Notes: generated by a model not told the origin, from the letters alone. 44,453 nucleotides of DNA from Cudoniella acicularis (GCA_013054445.1 JAAMPI010000298.1:1-44453), one strand, 5' to 3'. Counted from the first letter of the stretch, positions 1 through 11,858 are shown. Made by a program: numbers and translations.

Positions 1-1423
1 GGTAGGGGGTCGCGTACGCGATGGCCCAGTTGAGGAGCCAGTTGGTGGCGGTGGTCATGGAGAGGCACTTGGCGCGGACTTTGAGGGGGAAGATCTCGCC
101 GGTTACAACCCAGGCGATGGGGCCCCAGGTTGCGGCGAAGAAGAAGATGTAGATGCAGACGAAAGCGATGGAGGCTTTTTGTGCGGCGTCGTTGAGCGAG
201 TATGTTGTTCCGTCGATGGAGTTTTGGCCGGTGGTGGTGGTGCCGAGGACGGCGACTAGGAATTGGGAGATGCACATGCCGATGGCGCGACGAGGAGGAG
301 GGGTCGTCGGCCGAATTTGTCGATGGCGTAGAGGCCGGGAATGGTGGAGCCAACGTTGACGGCGCTGGTGATCATGGAGATGGTGAAATTGTTCTTGATA
401 CCGGAATTTTGGAAGTATTGTGTGCCATAGTAGAAGATGAAGTTGATGCCGGTGAGTTGTTGGAGGGCTTGCAAGGCGCAGCCAGTTGCGAGTCGCTTTC
501 TGACGCCGACCTTGAAGCAGTCAAGATACGAGGCTTTTCCAAGAGTGAGTTCATATTCATGGTTGGCAGTAATCTCCGCCAGTTCATCTTGGATAGCTTC
601 ATGGTCCTCGGGAAGTCGGCGGAGCTTGGCAAGGGAACGAGCTGCTTTCTCTGGTCGGCCGCGCTTGATGAGGTACCGGGGAGTCTCAGGCAGGATGAGC
701 ATACCAGCGATGAGGATCAATGCCCACGCAAATTGAACCGCGATAGGAATGCGGTACGAGCCACTGTTGTCACGATTATGGGTGGCATTGTTGACAATAG
801 CCGCGAGGAGTAGCCCGACGGTAATAGCAAATTGGTAGCTTCCGACGATGACACCTCGAATCCATTTGGGTGAAGTCTCAGATTGGTAAAGTGGAACTAT
901 TAAAATACTTAGTCACCGTATGTTATGAATAGAGAGAAAATCGTACTCAGAGCTGAGATCAAACCGACACCAAAACCAGCAAAGAATCTACCTGCGACAA
1001 ACATAGGAATGGCAGTTGATGCTGTTTGCAGGATGACGCCGAAGATGAAGACAAAGCAGGACGTGATCAGTGAGAATCGTCGACCAATGAAGTCAGCAAT
1101 TGGAGCTGCTCCAAGTGCACCGAAGAAAGTACCAGCGGAAAGAATTGAGACGATTTCAGATTGCTGGGAGGCAGTGATAGCGGGCTCGCCGTTGATGGTG
1201 TAACCAGTTGAGAATTGATTGCGCCAGTAGGGCATAGCAAGAATGCCGTTTATAGTTCCTGTGTCATACCCAAAGAGGACACCTCCGAATGCAACGAACA
1301 TGCCAATGACAATCTGAATGGAAGTTAGTATCGAGCAATAACAAGTGTACATGGAACTTCAAGACTTACTGCAGGCCATGATCTACCTGGAACGCCCGAG
1401 GGCTTCTTCAAAGCGAGACCCAT
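1..1423 (-). CDS. MFS hexose transporter, 3' end off the window, one frameshift
   Basis: Proton-coupled sugar uptake at the plasma membrane is the family role. Three exons are read on the minus strand: 1423-1370, 1313-947 and 896 to the edge. The introns (1369-1314 and 946-897) have GT-AG ends, and the first has a TACTAAC branch site. The protein opens MGLALKKPSGVPGRSW, then shows sugar-porter marks: GGVLFGYDTG in helix 1, RFFAGFGVG, the loop motif PETPRYL (about residue 212), QQLTGINFIFYYG in helix 7, and DKFGRR. About 430 residues are visible, so only the last helices are missing. One base is lacking at 288/289: PLLLV is followed by a shifted frame, and GAIGMCISQFLVA resumes one base later and reads cleanly to the edge. 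This is either a real single-base deletion or an assembly error. The rco-3/HXT type is likely, but the substrate cannot be read from sequence. Confidence 0.92.
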
Positions 1424-3461
1424 CTTGTGTAACTCTTTGTAATGTCCAATAACCACCCTCGAATGTATGAGGGAGGATGGAGGATGGAATGCTCAATGAA
1501 ACGGGAGAGAAGAAGTCCTTATAAACCCTGTAGTAGAACTGGGTGGCCTTTCACCTCGAGCTAGAACATCTTGACAGGCTGGGAGGGGGGCCAAGACCCA
1601 GAAAGTTTTGGAGCTTCCCCATGGAGGCTTCATTCTCACCGGAGTAAAGATCGCCATAATTGAGTTTCAACGATTGGAGACACCTGATCTCGAATCCCAT
1701 GTGCGAAAGCCCCGATGGGAAGGACGTTGTGCACAACCATGGGGAGGTCCTTGTTAGATCCATGACCGGCACACCCGAAGCTGGGGTGAAATCAACCAAT
1801 AGACATGGGCCGGCATTTTCGCACTTGCAGCGACGCTCTCCTCCCCCGCAAAACTTAATCTAAAATCAAGAAGTTGAGAGGATATGGGCGCGATCTCCAA
1901 TCAACGGCTGTTTCATGCTACTAGAGATGCAGCTTGCAGAGGACGGTTGGGGTCGCCTAAATCGGGCCTTTTTGCACACCTCGAAGCTAGTGAAGCACGG
2001 GTCGGAAGGTTTTGCTCAAGGGTTTTGCGACAGTTAAAGCGACCTCAGTCGAGGCTTGTAGTTGGGAAATTGTTGGGGCAAGCCCGACAGATTGAGCCCA
2101 ATTCCCCATGGGAAGCTTGCGATTCGACGGCTTGATGAGGTGAAACAACTTGGGCGTCCCGCTGAACGGTTCTTCGGTTTTTCGGTTTTTGACGGTAGGC
2201 GCAGAAGGAAACTGGAGAAAGCACGTGATACTCGAATGACAGTTTTGACAGTTGATGGAGAGGGTTTAATTCCCTGGCATTTGACGCTGACATCAGCATT
2301 TACTGCATTTCCCCTCTTTAGAAGAGTTTAGCGGCCGAGCCTAGATCTCGTGGCATGCAATCCGCGATCTCCAAGGCAAGCGCTTGCGGTCTAGTTGAGG
2401 CTAGACAACATAGGAGTACCTATAGGTAAGATCTAAATCGGCTAGCTGAACTACTAGACACCACCCGCCGCGAGACCGGAGGCTTCTAGCTCTGGGTAGC
2501 TTTGAAATCTATGTTGTGTTCAACGTGCGAACAGAGCCTCGGGCGTGACTTGGAAGCCATTGCACTCGCGATCGTGCCGGACCGAAGACTCATGAAGCTG
2601 ATACGAGACGGATCTGCTGTAGTTCTGAAATGCTGTTACCCTACATAGTTCTGGAACCTGATATGGAGACCCAAGAACATCAATAATGGATGGACAAGCA
2701 ATTATTGAAAGAGGATCGCAGACCTGCTGTGCTTTGGCCTAGTCTGAACATAGAGACTAAGGGAAAAGGTTGAAAGGAAAGCAGAATTATTTTTTGTTAA
2801 TAACTTGCTATCTGCGTTCTCCTAACGAGGTATGTATTCTGATTTCTTCGTTTGTCTACTTGAATAGATAGTCTTCCAATCGACATTTAGGTCTATATCC
2901 GGCGAGACCCACACCAAGTTCCCCGTCTAAGATGTTGACCTATTGAGAGGCCAATTTCGAAGCTCGAGTTTGCAACAACGATAAGGCAACAACATTTAAC
3001 CTCCGATGCTCTAACATATGAAACAAAAAAACGAACGACAAAGAAATGGCCTTCGCACCAGGAAGGTAAGAGGAAGATGCCGTTACGGAATTAGGTATTT
3101 AGTATTATGTTTTTAGTAGGCTCTCCTTATATAGAACAGACAGTATATATGGAATATTATATAGGAATTCCAATATAATTGCCTACTTATAAAAAAAGTG
3201 TGTATCTAGTTCATCATTTGTACTATACGAGGAGTATATGAACTCCATGCAACAGGCCGCGTCCAAAAATCTGTTCTACATCACAGGCAAAAACTCTACC
3301 TACTTGTATGTAGGCTAATGAATTTGTATAGACGATCTGTATTCTTTCCTTGTCGCTTCCTCCGAATGTCGCAATGAGAAATTCCCAGATCTACTGCCCC
3401 CATGGACATGAACCCAAACCCATAAAATCTATCCATTCCCTGAAACCTTGCCTCGCATTTT
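1424..3461. other. intergenic, no supported gene
   Basis: Only short unsupported ORFs are seen. A 43-codon ORF near 2510-2645 (+) starts MLCSTCEQSLGRDL, which resembles the Cys-containing start of some HET proteins, but it has no continuation. The stretch 3090-3250 is AT-rich. Confidence 0.5.
1517..1527 (-). promoter_or_regulatory. possible TATA box of the sugar transporter
   Basis: The minus strand reads GGTTTATAAGG here, about 95 bases before the ATG at 1423. Further upstream at 1781 a CTGGGG fits the CreA carbon-repression consensus SYGGRG. Both are single short matches and therefore weak. Confidence 0.3.
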
Positions 3462-3745
3462 TCACTGAAGTTTATCTTCCAATTTCTCGAGCTTTTCCTT
3501 AATCTCTTCCCTTTTAGTTATTCCTGACCCCTCCTTGCCACAGATCAATTGCTCCTGAACCGAGGATGTGTCGTAAAGATAGGTATTCAACATTGGCGAT
3601 TCCCTTGCTGGGTCCGAACTATTTTTACTGCTAAATGATCTGTTAAAACGGGATTTTATTAGGGAAGAAGTGAGGACAGAGAAAGTATTTACTTTTTCGT
3701 CTTTCCATTTTCAGGGCTGTTGTTGCCAGTCGAACGCGGAAGCAT
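3462..3745 (-). CDS. small unknown protein, two exons, 5' end uncertain
   Basis: I do not recognise this protein. The minus strand reads ATG at 3745, an exon to 3693, a 53 bp intron 3692-3640 (GTAAAT...AACAG), and a second exon to the TGA at 3464-3462. The product has about 76 residues: a Ser/Asn/Lys-rich start (MLPRSTGNNSPENGK) and a charged helical end (KREEIKEKLEKLEDKLQ). The frame stays open upstream of the ATG to about 3849 (contains KHKLFSPAKPSRVQFSNR), so the first exon may begin earlier. A possible upstream exon starts at the ATG at 3923 (MAEVEDALRIWKLSG) but is one base out of frame with the rest. A TATAAAAC on the minus strand near 4040 would suit this longer form. The clean splice sites and codon-like composition are the evidence for a gene. 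Confidence 0.45.
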
Positions 3746-4022
3746 TGCGCGATTTGAGAATTGAACTCGTGAGGGCTTTGCAGGCGAAAACAACTTGTGC
3801 TTCAATGTGAAAGAAGGCTTAATGATACACTTTGGGGTATTCTATGAATTTACTATACCCTTTGCACCTTCTTATAGCCCCTGAAAGTTTCCAAATCCGC
3901 AATGCATCTTCAACCTCTGCCATTTCCAACTACCCCGAGTTTCCCCAGCGATCCAACTCAACACAGTGAGGGCATATCCAGATATTTAGGAGTCCGGTTG
4001 TGGTGTTTTGCGCAAAATGCGT

Positions 4023-4062
4023 CCAATCATGAGTTTTATAGCCAATCAAATCATAGGATTGG
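4023..4062 (-). promoter_or_regulatory. possible CCAAT/TATA promoter of the small gene
   Basis: Two CCAAT pentamers (+ strand, near 4023 and 4042) flank a TATA-like box (TATAAAAC on the minus strand, 4040-4033). This spacing is typical of a core promoter, and it lies about 115 bases before the ATG at 3923. Assignment to the minus-strand gene is an inference. Confidence 0.25.
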
Positions 4063-4534
4063 AAGTAAGGCTTCGGGGAAGTTATGCGCGACCTGCGAGT
4101 TACTGGCGCACTGTATGCATGGCCTTGCCAGGCGAGATCCGTCTTCTATGGTAGCCTCGAAAATTTCAAATATTCATCAACACAAAATATTCCCCAGCAC
4201 CTCTTTGTCAGGTTTATCTCACGCCACGCGCCCTTCCACATCCCATCTGAGAATACGGCTCCCGTCACCACTGGGAAAGAACAGTCAAAGCAATCCAATA
4301 TCCGACGAGAATTTCTTCCGCAAAATTCAAGGCTGAAAAGGGAGGAACGCGTGGCTTTGGTTCGTAACCGTTCGTTTGGTTCAGGTTGTGGCAACGAATC
4401 CCTCTCATCCAAGGGAGAATAGTGACTTACAAGTAACCTAGTATCTAAACGATATCGGAAAATAAATTGCTTGAATAGCATGGTTCTCTACTTTAACTAC
4501 TCCTAGAGCTCTCACTAGCATAATTGTACACAAA
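4063..4534. other. intergenic, no supported gene
   Basis: ORFs of 110-140 codons occur on both strands but have no domain, no splice support and no recognisable composition. I treat this as upstream sequence of the zinc-finger gene. Confidence 0.45.
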
Positions 4535-7325
4535 ATGTTTTCTTCCAAATATATTCCTATTCACCCCGATTCTCGATCGAGTGACTTTTCGACAACGGGA
4601 GGCCCTGAATTAAGCTTGGCTAGTGCGAATAAAGAATATGGTGATGAAAATTCAACTTCCCAGCAGAAGTACCCCTGCTAATTCCCTAGAACAGTGGAGC
4701 CATGCCCCGACCCATTTCAAAACTCTGGATCGTTGCAGAACATAAGTATATTAGAATATCCACCGAACAGTCCGAACTACTATACAGAGTACCATGATCA
4801 CCAGCAGAGCTATCGGCCTCCTTCGAATCGAGTAACTCCTAAGGATCTAAATTGGGACGCAAATCTAAAATTTCTTAATTTCTATAAGTTTCTTGTACCA
4901 AAGTTGAAAGAACCTTACCTTGAATTACACGAAGAACTTCATGAGACTTTTTTTTACCCCACGTATAGTTTATCTTGATAGAGAGGAGTAAGCTCACTGG
5001 CTAAATCTGACTTATTACTCCTTGTATGAATATACTAATAATTATATAGAACAACCAATAAAAGGCACTACCCTTGCCAATTCCCTGGAACCAGTTGCTG
5101 GAGGTCTACTACCCGCCCTATCTTTAGCCGCTCAGCGGATCTCGAACGTCATTATAGACAGATACACGCCTCTGGAGACCAAGGAGGGACCTACCGGTGT
5201 GACTACCGCAACTGCACCCGCTCTAACGAACCTTTCACACGCAAAGATCACTTTAGGGATCACCTTAGGGAATACCACAAGGAAGATATTGGATACTGTA
5301 AGGGTGAGAAAACTGCTAAAGATAAGGCAAAGTGGGCTATTAAGCAGAGTTCTTGGGAAAAGGAAAGAAGGATTAGCGAGAAGTGGTTCAGGTGTGCTAA
5401 GTGTTTAGGAAAGGTAGTCGTTGGCGTCGATGGGTGGCAATGCCCTGGCTGTAAGCGAGACTGCGAAGCTCATCGCCGGGAAGCAAGGAAAATCAAAGCT
5501 GAGTATGAGGATGGTAGGATAGCTCAACCTGGCTTCGAGGCCCCATGTTCGGTCTGCGATGGCAGCACTTGGATTGAGAATCCTATGGGAGGCTGGGAAG
5601 TTTGCCCTCGTTGCCAGGTTGAGCAGACAGCAGCGAGTTCAGCGACGACAACGCAATATTCGACGACACAATATGCGACTGGCGGATTGGGCAGAAAATC
5701 TAGCCTAGGAGACGACTTTATGCTTGGGAGCAAAAACCCGTCAACCAAAGATAACTCATTGACGAGATACGAGTCTCCAAGCGAATCTTTACGCACCTTC
5801 CCAGACAAAGCTAATAATAATAATTACTCCCACAGTGACCTCCCGAGCAGTTTCGATTATCTTCGCCTTCAAGACGAGAGAATTTGCAATGAGGGTCAAA
5901 TGATGCAGAATCTGGATACCATCAAGCAAGCCGCGGTTCATCGGGTGATGGCGGAATTTTGGCTCATATTTGATCAAGATTGGTCCTCAAGCCAATCTCA
6001 ACGTGGGGGAAGTCCCTCTGAGAGTTCTGGATGGTCTAACAGTTCATTGGCGAGCACGAATACTGAGAAATTGAGTGCCCATGGAACAAAAAGAAAACGA
6101 AGTGATGACGAAGACGGACCAGAGGAACCCGATGACAATAGCCGAGGAATCGTTGGCAAAAGCCCACTATCGGAAAAAGATATTGAACGCCCCAACGAGT
6201 TCGCTTGCCCGTTTCGAAAACATGACCCATCTATGTATAATATATTTTCCTACCGTGGTTGCACAGTTTCGAGTTGGAAAGCCATTGCTAGGTTAAAGTA
6301 CAAGTCGCTCTCTCCAGATACATGTATCAACATTTTAACAAGCCTTAGGGAGCATCTTTACAGATGTCATCGAGCACCCGTTCACTGTAAAAGGTGTTGG
6401 CTGACTTTCAAGAACCAAGAACAATTTGACGCGCACATGGTCGTCGATCTCGCAAAAATGTGCCAGACAAAGCCTGGGAAGTCTCCCGACGGTATTACCC
6501 CCGAAACCGAAAGGAAATTGCGCAGCAGGAAGAAGCCAAAACCTAACTTGAATGACGAGGACAAGTGGAAGGAAGTGTATAGAATACTCTTTCCGGATGA
6601 AGAGGTCCCGTCCCCTTGTGAGTATTTGCCTACCTATTGTTTTCCTCTAGTGTAAATATCATCTGGATTAATTGATTACAGACTTTGATTTCGCACAAGA
6701 TGAGGCAGCCCGATCGCCAGGTTCTCAAGATTTGGTAAACTATGAGGAGTTCATTCGTCGAGAGCTACCTCCGATGGTTCAAGCTAATATTGAAGAGGTT
6801 TTTCGTCGGGAGATGCATCCTGTGGAAGCCTCGCTGATTGCGAACCTTGTTGATACCATTCAAGAATGCCGGGGTGCTCTATTTCGAAAATACCTAGAGC
6901 AGATAGGCCGGCCCCAGCATCAAGATATGTCAGCTTCAGTAGCCTCAAATGCTCTGAATAACGAAGTCATCAATGAATCGAGCCCCCACCTCAATCAATT
7001 TTTAGAATCGAATCCAGAATCCTCAATTGCGGAAACTCGACAACCTCCACCTCCTTCTCTCGATGCCAATTTTGAGGGCCCGTCTGGTTCTCATAGTATC
7101 AATTCCACGTCTCATCACCACGAAACGGCTGTGGGTCTGGACTCTAATATAACAGGACATTCTTTTGGTGCCCCGGGCCCATTATTCTGGGATCGGCGGC
7201 CATGCAATTGTTTCGGCTCTTGTATTTGTATGCCAACAGGAACTATTTTCGAAAACATGGACTTAAATGGTGTCTGGCAAGATGAGGACCAAGATGCAAA
7301 TTCTTTTGGAGGTTTCTCTGGCTGA
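4535..7325 (+). CDS. large C2H2 zinc-finger protein with one in-frame TAA
   Basis: This is a putative nuclear DNA- or protein-binding protein of a large, uncharacterised ascomycete C2H2 family. Proposed exons are 4535-4962, 5050-6291, 6349-6617 and 6682-7325, about 860 residues. Intron 1 has a perfect TACTAAT branch site. The 57 bp intron 6292-6348 contains no stop but, when removed, joins KAIAR to EHLYRCH, the usual form in this family. Zinc ligands in order are: HYPCQFPGTSC with ADLERHYRQIH (about 150-182); YRCDYRNC with HFRDHLREYH; a CAKC...CPGC pair; a CSVC...CPRC pair; FACPFRKHDP; and the late finger YRCHRAPVHCKRC. A KRKR patch near 6090 may be a nuclear signal. The first exon has a TAA at 4679-4681 in the context KYPC-stop-FPRT, where CAA would give YPCQFP, as in the later finger. 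Without this codon the frame is open from the ATG at 4535. If the stop is real, the gene is inactive or uses another start. Confidence 0.85.
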
Positions 7326-8134
7326 TATGGCTGTACGGCCGATAGTATTACATATTGTGGCTTTGCAGCATTCCAGCCCCGAATTGATTCATCTTTATAA
7401 CATAATGCTTCAATGGAGGTTAACTCATAATAATATATATCCTATCTTATTTTTAATAGCTGCATTGCCTGCTACTGCCCGCTGGCGGCCGATATAATTC
7501 TCTCTACCAATAAAATTTGAAGAAATTTGTAGCAAAAGGCGCTGATCAAACCGAAAGTTTGCAGCAATACTAACAGTTTCAAAGATGAAATATTAAATTT
7601 CGAGTTCAAAATATTTTGAATAGCCATCATCAAACTTAGTTGAAGGAAGAAGAGGGGTAGTAAACACCTTGAGCTAGGGGTGTGCTATAGAATAATAGTG
7701 CGGTTCTCCTCCACCTAGCCTAATATACTGGTTTTAGCAGCATTGGCGTCTGATGAGTACGCTGGAGATGATTTCCTAAGGGGCTCTCATAGGCTGTATT
7801 TATTTGGTACTATCGTTGGTTTATGTAATGTCTAATCTTGGCTTTCGTAAGGTCCAAGCCCATGCCGTAATTTACGTAGGTCTATGCCAGTTCGACACGT
7901 CACAGGCGGAAGCTCGCAGTCCCCGCAGGACTGAAGCGTAGATTAGTGCACCCGCCCCCGGCCCCCGTCCCCTGCTAGGGAGGAAAGACGTAAAAATGGA
8001 AATGGTGTGAACTACCCTTTTGAAAACTATTGGTGGCTTCAACTTTCAGCATTCGCGACCAGATATAAGAAGCCAGTTTCACACCTCCGTTCTATTCTCT
8101 AGCGTGCGCCAGAGAATCAGAAAAAGTCACCATA
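7326..8134. other. intergenic, no supported gene
   Basis: No gene is visible. A C-rich run (GCACCCGCCCCCGGCCCCCG, near 7949) stands out in an otherwise AT-leaning spacer between the zinc-finger gene and the P450. Confidence 0.5.
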
Positions 8135-9944
8135 ATGTTGTCCGCTTTCTCGATTGCATTATTTCCCCTCTTGGTACTTTTTGGCCTCTGGCAATACAAA
8201 ACATTTAACAGACACATCCGAAAAGCAAAATAATCAGGATTCAAATATGTCATTTCGCCGTAAGTTGAATGAATATCTTCGACATTTTTCAAGACGGCTA
8301 ATAGATGAAGGGTTTACTTTCAATCCATCCCGTGGCTTATACTTCAGGATCTACTCTCGCCATTTATATTGAGACTGCCCTCTTCCTGGACGGAATCATG
8401 GTTTGGACTCTCTATTTTCGGTCGTGTTTGGCACCAAGGATACGAACCGTTTGCAAAGCTCGGAGAAGATACGGTCATGATAGTTTCTGCTTCTGGTAAT
8501 GTGCTTTGGACATGTGACCCGGAAGTAATTATACAAGTTATGGTTCGGCGCGATGACTTTGTCAAGCCTCTTAAATTGATGGCCATACTTAATTTGTATG
8601 GCCCAACAATTACCGCTTCCAATGGCGAAGAACATCGAGCCTACAAGAAAGTTGCCTCTCCGTCTTTCAACAATCATACTGACAAGCTAGTTTGGGCTGA
8701 GACTCTCGCACAATCTCAAATGATGCTCGATTCCTGGAACCGAAATCAAGGCTAGATAACGGATATGAACAAAGACGCTGCGAAATTGGCTTTGCATGTC
8801 TTGAGTTCGATCTTTTTTAACAAGAAGATGCAGCGGGATGATGACGCTAAGAGCTCTCCACCTGGCTATACTTTGACTTACGATGGGGCAATCAGCTCAG
8901 TCTTCGAATTAAATAAGACTTTATTCTTGACACCACGTTTTATAATCAGTAAGTCTCAGGATAATTGTAGTTCGAATCTTTGCTAAACAACACAAAGATT
9001 ATTCTCCTCTGAAGATTCATAAACTTGCTAAGGAAGCATTTATCGAGTGGGGAAAATATATGAGAGAGATGTGTGATGAAACAGCCAACCGTCTCAGGGA
9101 GTCAGATCCTAGTGACAGCCAGACACTACTTGAGAATTTGGTGAAAGCCGGGACACCAGACCTGGGAGAAAAAGACCCTTCGATATCTCCAGCGGCCATC
9201 CTGGGAAATATCTTCATCTTCATTCTCGCAAGTCATGAGACAAGTGCAAACACTCTCTCATTTGCCGTATCAATACTTGCATGCAGGCCAAGTCTTCAGA
9301 AAGCTTTAAAAGTGGAGATAGACAAGTTATCCCAGGGCCGGAAGCTACACGAATGGTCTTTTGAAAAGGACTTCGCTACAATTATGAGCGGATATATTGG
9401 CGTTATTTTGAAAGAGACACTTCGAATTTACCCGGTTCTCCCGTTCATTCCCAAACTTAGTACCAGCAAGCCGCAGGTATTGAAGGTTGGCAAAGGAACA
9501 TGCACCATTCCCGCAGACACTCTGGTCATGATCAACAAAAGGGCTGCGCAACAGAACCCCAAGTATTTGCCAGCAGTCACAAAGGCCCCCGCACCTGAAG
9601 CGCTATATCCATTGTCTTTGTTTGAACCTGAACGCTGGTTGAGTTCAGATAGCTCTACGACAAAAATTGTGAAGGATAGTTTTACTCCTGAACCTGGAAC
9701 TTATATCCCCTTTTCGGAAGGATTCCGTTCGTGCATAGGTCAACAGTTTGCTCGGGCGGAGTTTTGCGCTACGATTTTGGCTATCTTTAGTGAGTACTCT
9801 ATCGAGTTGGCAAGGGAACCAGGGCATAGATTTGAAGATGTTGTTTCGGCCACCGAGAAACAGCTATCGAGTGGAGTGCGTTTTGAGATGGGGTTGAAAT
9901 TGAAAAAGTCCGTGCCCTTAAAGTTGGTGAAAAGGGCAAAGTAG
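8135..9944 (+). pseudogene. cytochrome P450 with three nonsense codons
   Basis: A haem monooxygenase of the microsomal type; the substrate and CYP family are unknown. Exons 8135-8259, 8305-8948 and 8998-9944 keep one frame throughout (about 571 residues, a normal length). The start MLSAFSIALFPLLVLFGLW is a membrane anchor. Hallmarks are all present: the I-helix ASHETSANT, KETLR (the ExxR), EPERWL, and the haem loop FSEGFRSCIGQQFA with its Cys ligand. Three stops interrupt the frame: TAA at 8231 (RHIRKAK-stop-SGFKYV), TGA at 8306 just after the first acceptor, and TAG at 8753 (WNRNQG-stop-ITDMN). All fit single C-to-T changes of CAA, CGA and CAG. The TGA depends on the chosen acceptor (8304). 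No indel is seen, so inactivation looks recent. No other secondary-metabolism genes lie next to it. Confidence 0.9.
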
Positions 9945-10815
9945 TTATTGAGTTTGCATATATAGAGTACGAATTCAGTATGTATATTATGATATCCTCG
10001 AATGAATGAGCACAATACGAAATATCAGTGTCTTTGTGACAACATCATTCTCTCTCTCTCCGCCTTGCGCAGCCCTCCTCCTTCCCAGGGAAAGAGGCGC
10101 ATCGAATGTCGTCGTGAAAAGCACTTCAAATGTGAAACAACTCAGTGACAAGTAAATATAAAATCTTTTTCCATACGTTTAAGTGTAAGATAGTAGCGTT
10201 TTTTTTTATTCTCTTTGGCATAAATAGTAGTTGATAGTTGGCTTTATCATTTGAAGTGTTTGCGCATATTTCTGCCCATACATCAACTTATTCGGAGGGA
10301 TGAATCTTGATTTCATACCGAGGCACAATTTTCCAGGGACATATAGCGGGGTGGAGTCTTATAATACCCCAAGAATGATTCTCAGTTAGGAAAGACGCCC
10401 GAAAGCTGCCCAGCCTGCTCTTCGGTAGTTATTTTTGAATACCCCCTTAAAGTGACCAGCTTGGCCATGGCTGGGTACCGTACCGAAACGAAATAAGGGA
10501 GAATAGTTTAGTAAAAAGCTTATTAAGAATGTTTTGCAGAATTTATGTCCTATGGGGAGGTTGCGATGCGTATATTCATCATGACAACAACATTACACTT
10601 TCGCATGAAGCCCCCCGCACACCCCACGTTCATCATCGGAAAAGAGGCGGATTCTCAATTTTATAGAAACAGTATGGCACTATAGATATGGCTAAGTTTA
10701 TTACTTCCCAATAAATCCCGATTGCTAGATATTAAGTACACTTTGTGGTTTTGAAAAGCGCGTAGCTCGACCACGCTCCCCCTTTCCAGATTGCGTAGCT
10801 AATCCAAATGCACAC

Positions 10816-11034
10816 GGCACCCGTGGGTGCACGAGTTTTCCGATCACCTAAAAGACTTTCTACACGATGATTTCCACCAATCTTTGTAATTTTTGAGAGA
10901 TTTAAGCTGTAAGCTCTTATGCGCACTCGCAAAGTTATATCACGAAGGCTAAGACAATTTTAAATCTGTGGTCGTTAATATACTCTACTTTCAAAAAATC
11001 GAGTGATCGGAGTATCCGTGCACCCACTGGTGCG
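10816..11034. mobile_element. candidate MITE with about 32 bp imperfect terminal inverted repeats
   Basis: The left arm 10816-10847 and the right arm 11003-11034 are inverted copies. Both carry CACC-N-GTGGGTGCACG followed by a gap and TCCGATCAC, matching at roughly 27 of 32 positions by eye. The enclosed 155 bp have no coding capacity. No target-site duplication was found at these borders, so the exact ends are uncertain. Confidence 0.5.
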
Positions 11035-11710
11035 GGGAGTCAGAAGACAGCAAACGGGATTGATGAACTACGATAATTGCAAATACTATTTGACAGAATT
11101 CCTTCGTACCTAGATCTTTTACTGCAACCAATTTTGGTAATTTCAACCAGGCTCGAATTATGACCAGCTCAACGATTACCAAGAGGCTAAGCGCAACAAC
11201 ACTGAAGTGACTGAACGATGCGAGTGTGTTACAGGGAACAATGCCCAATTAAATTTGGGTTGCGGCAGCCAAAGTGCGCTGTAACTTCCGGCTTCGATTC
11301 ACCACCTAGGTAATTGCGATAAAGAACAGCCCAAATTTTACGGCCAGTATGCCGGGTGATTGAGAGGGTCCGGCCCCGCCTCCACCAAGGCGCTGAAAGC
11401 TTCATATAGGCAAGGCAAGGCCTAATAGAGGTGGGGATTTCATGCCACATCAATTCCGTGTCCAAGGGGTTGCACTAGGGAGCTAGTGGCATTGGGGGAT
11501 TTATGTAAATCCTGGATACCAAACCATATCAGCGGCACAGTTCACTGACAAAGAGGTGCGGGATTAGCTAGGCAGGAGTCAAACCAAGGTAAAGGCATAC
11601 AGGCTACATTAAGGCTTAGTGGCACTGAGAGATTCATGTGAAAGGGGTTGGTGGGCCAGCTGGGAAGCCCCATTGAGAAGGAGTCACACTACGGCACGGT
11701 GATACTAGGA

Positions 11711-11858
11711 GATTCATGTAAATGCTAGCAAGGCGGAATCACTTCGACAGGATTAGCGGGCAAACCGAGATGAAGATTCCTGTAAATTCTAGCAAGGCAG
11801 AATCACTTCGACAAGATTAGCGGGCAAACCGAGGTAGAGATTCATATAAAGGGGTAGG
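11711..11858. repeat. 64 bp tandem repeat, two copies and a partial third
   Basis: Copies start at 11711, 11775 and 11839, each with GATTC at the start. The first two share the core AATCACTTCGACA and GATTAGCGGGCAAACCGAG. The third copy breaks off after about 20 bases. The same opening motif appears inverted near 12105-12130. Confidence 0.75.

Noticed and set aside
202..813. 203-codon plus-strand ORF
   Set aside because: It is the antisense shadow of the sugar transporter exon, with no family features of its own.
5022..5408. 128-codon plus-strand ORF
   Set aside because: It is an out-of-frame reading of the zinc-finger exon. The neighbouring frame has the C2H2 ligands and joins at good splice sites.
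8960..8980. AGTTCGAATC considered as a tRNA B box
   Set aside because: It lies in a P450 intron. No matching A box or cloverleaf could be drawn around it.
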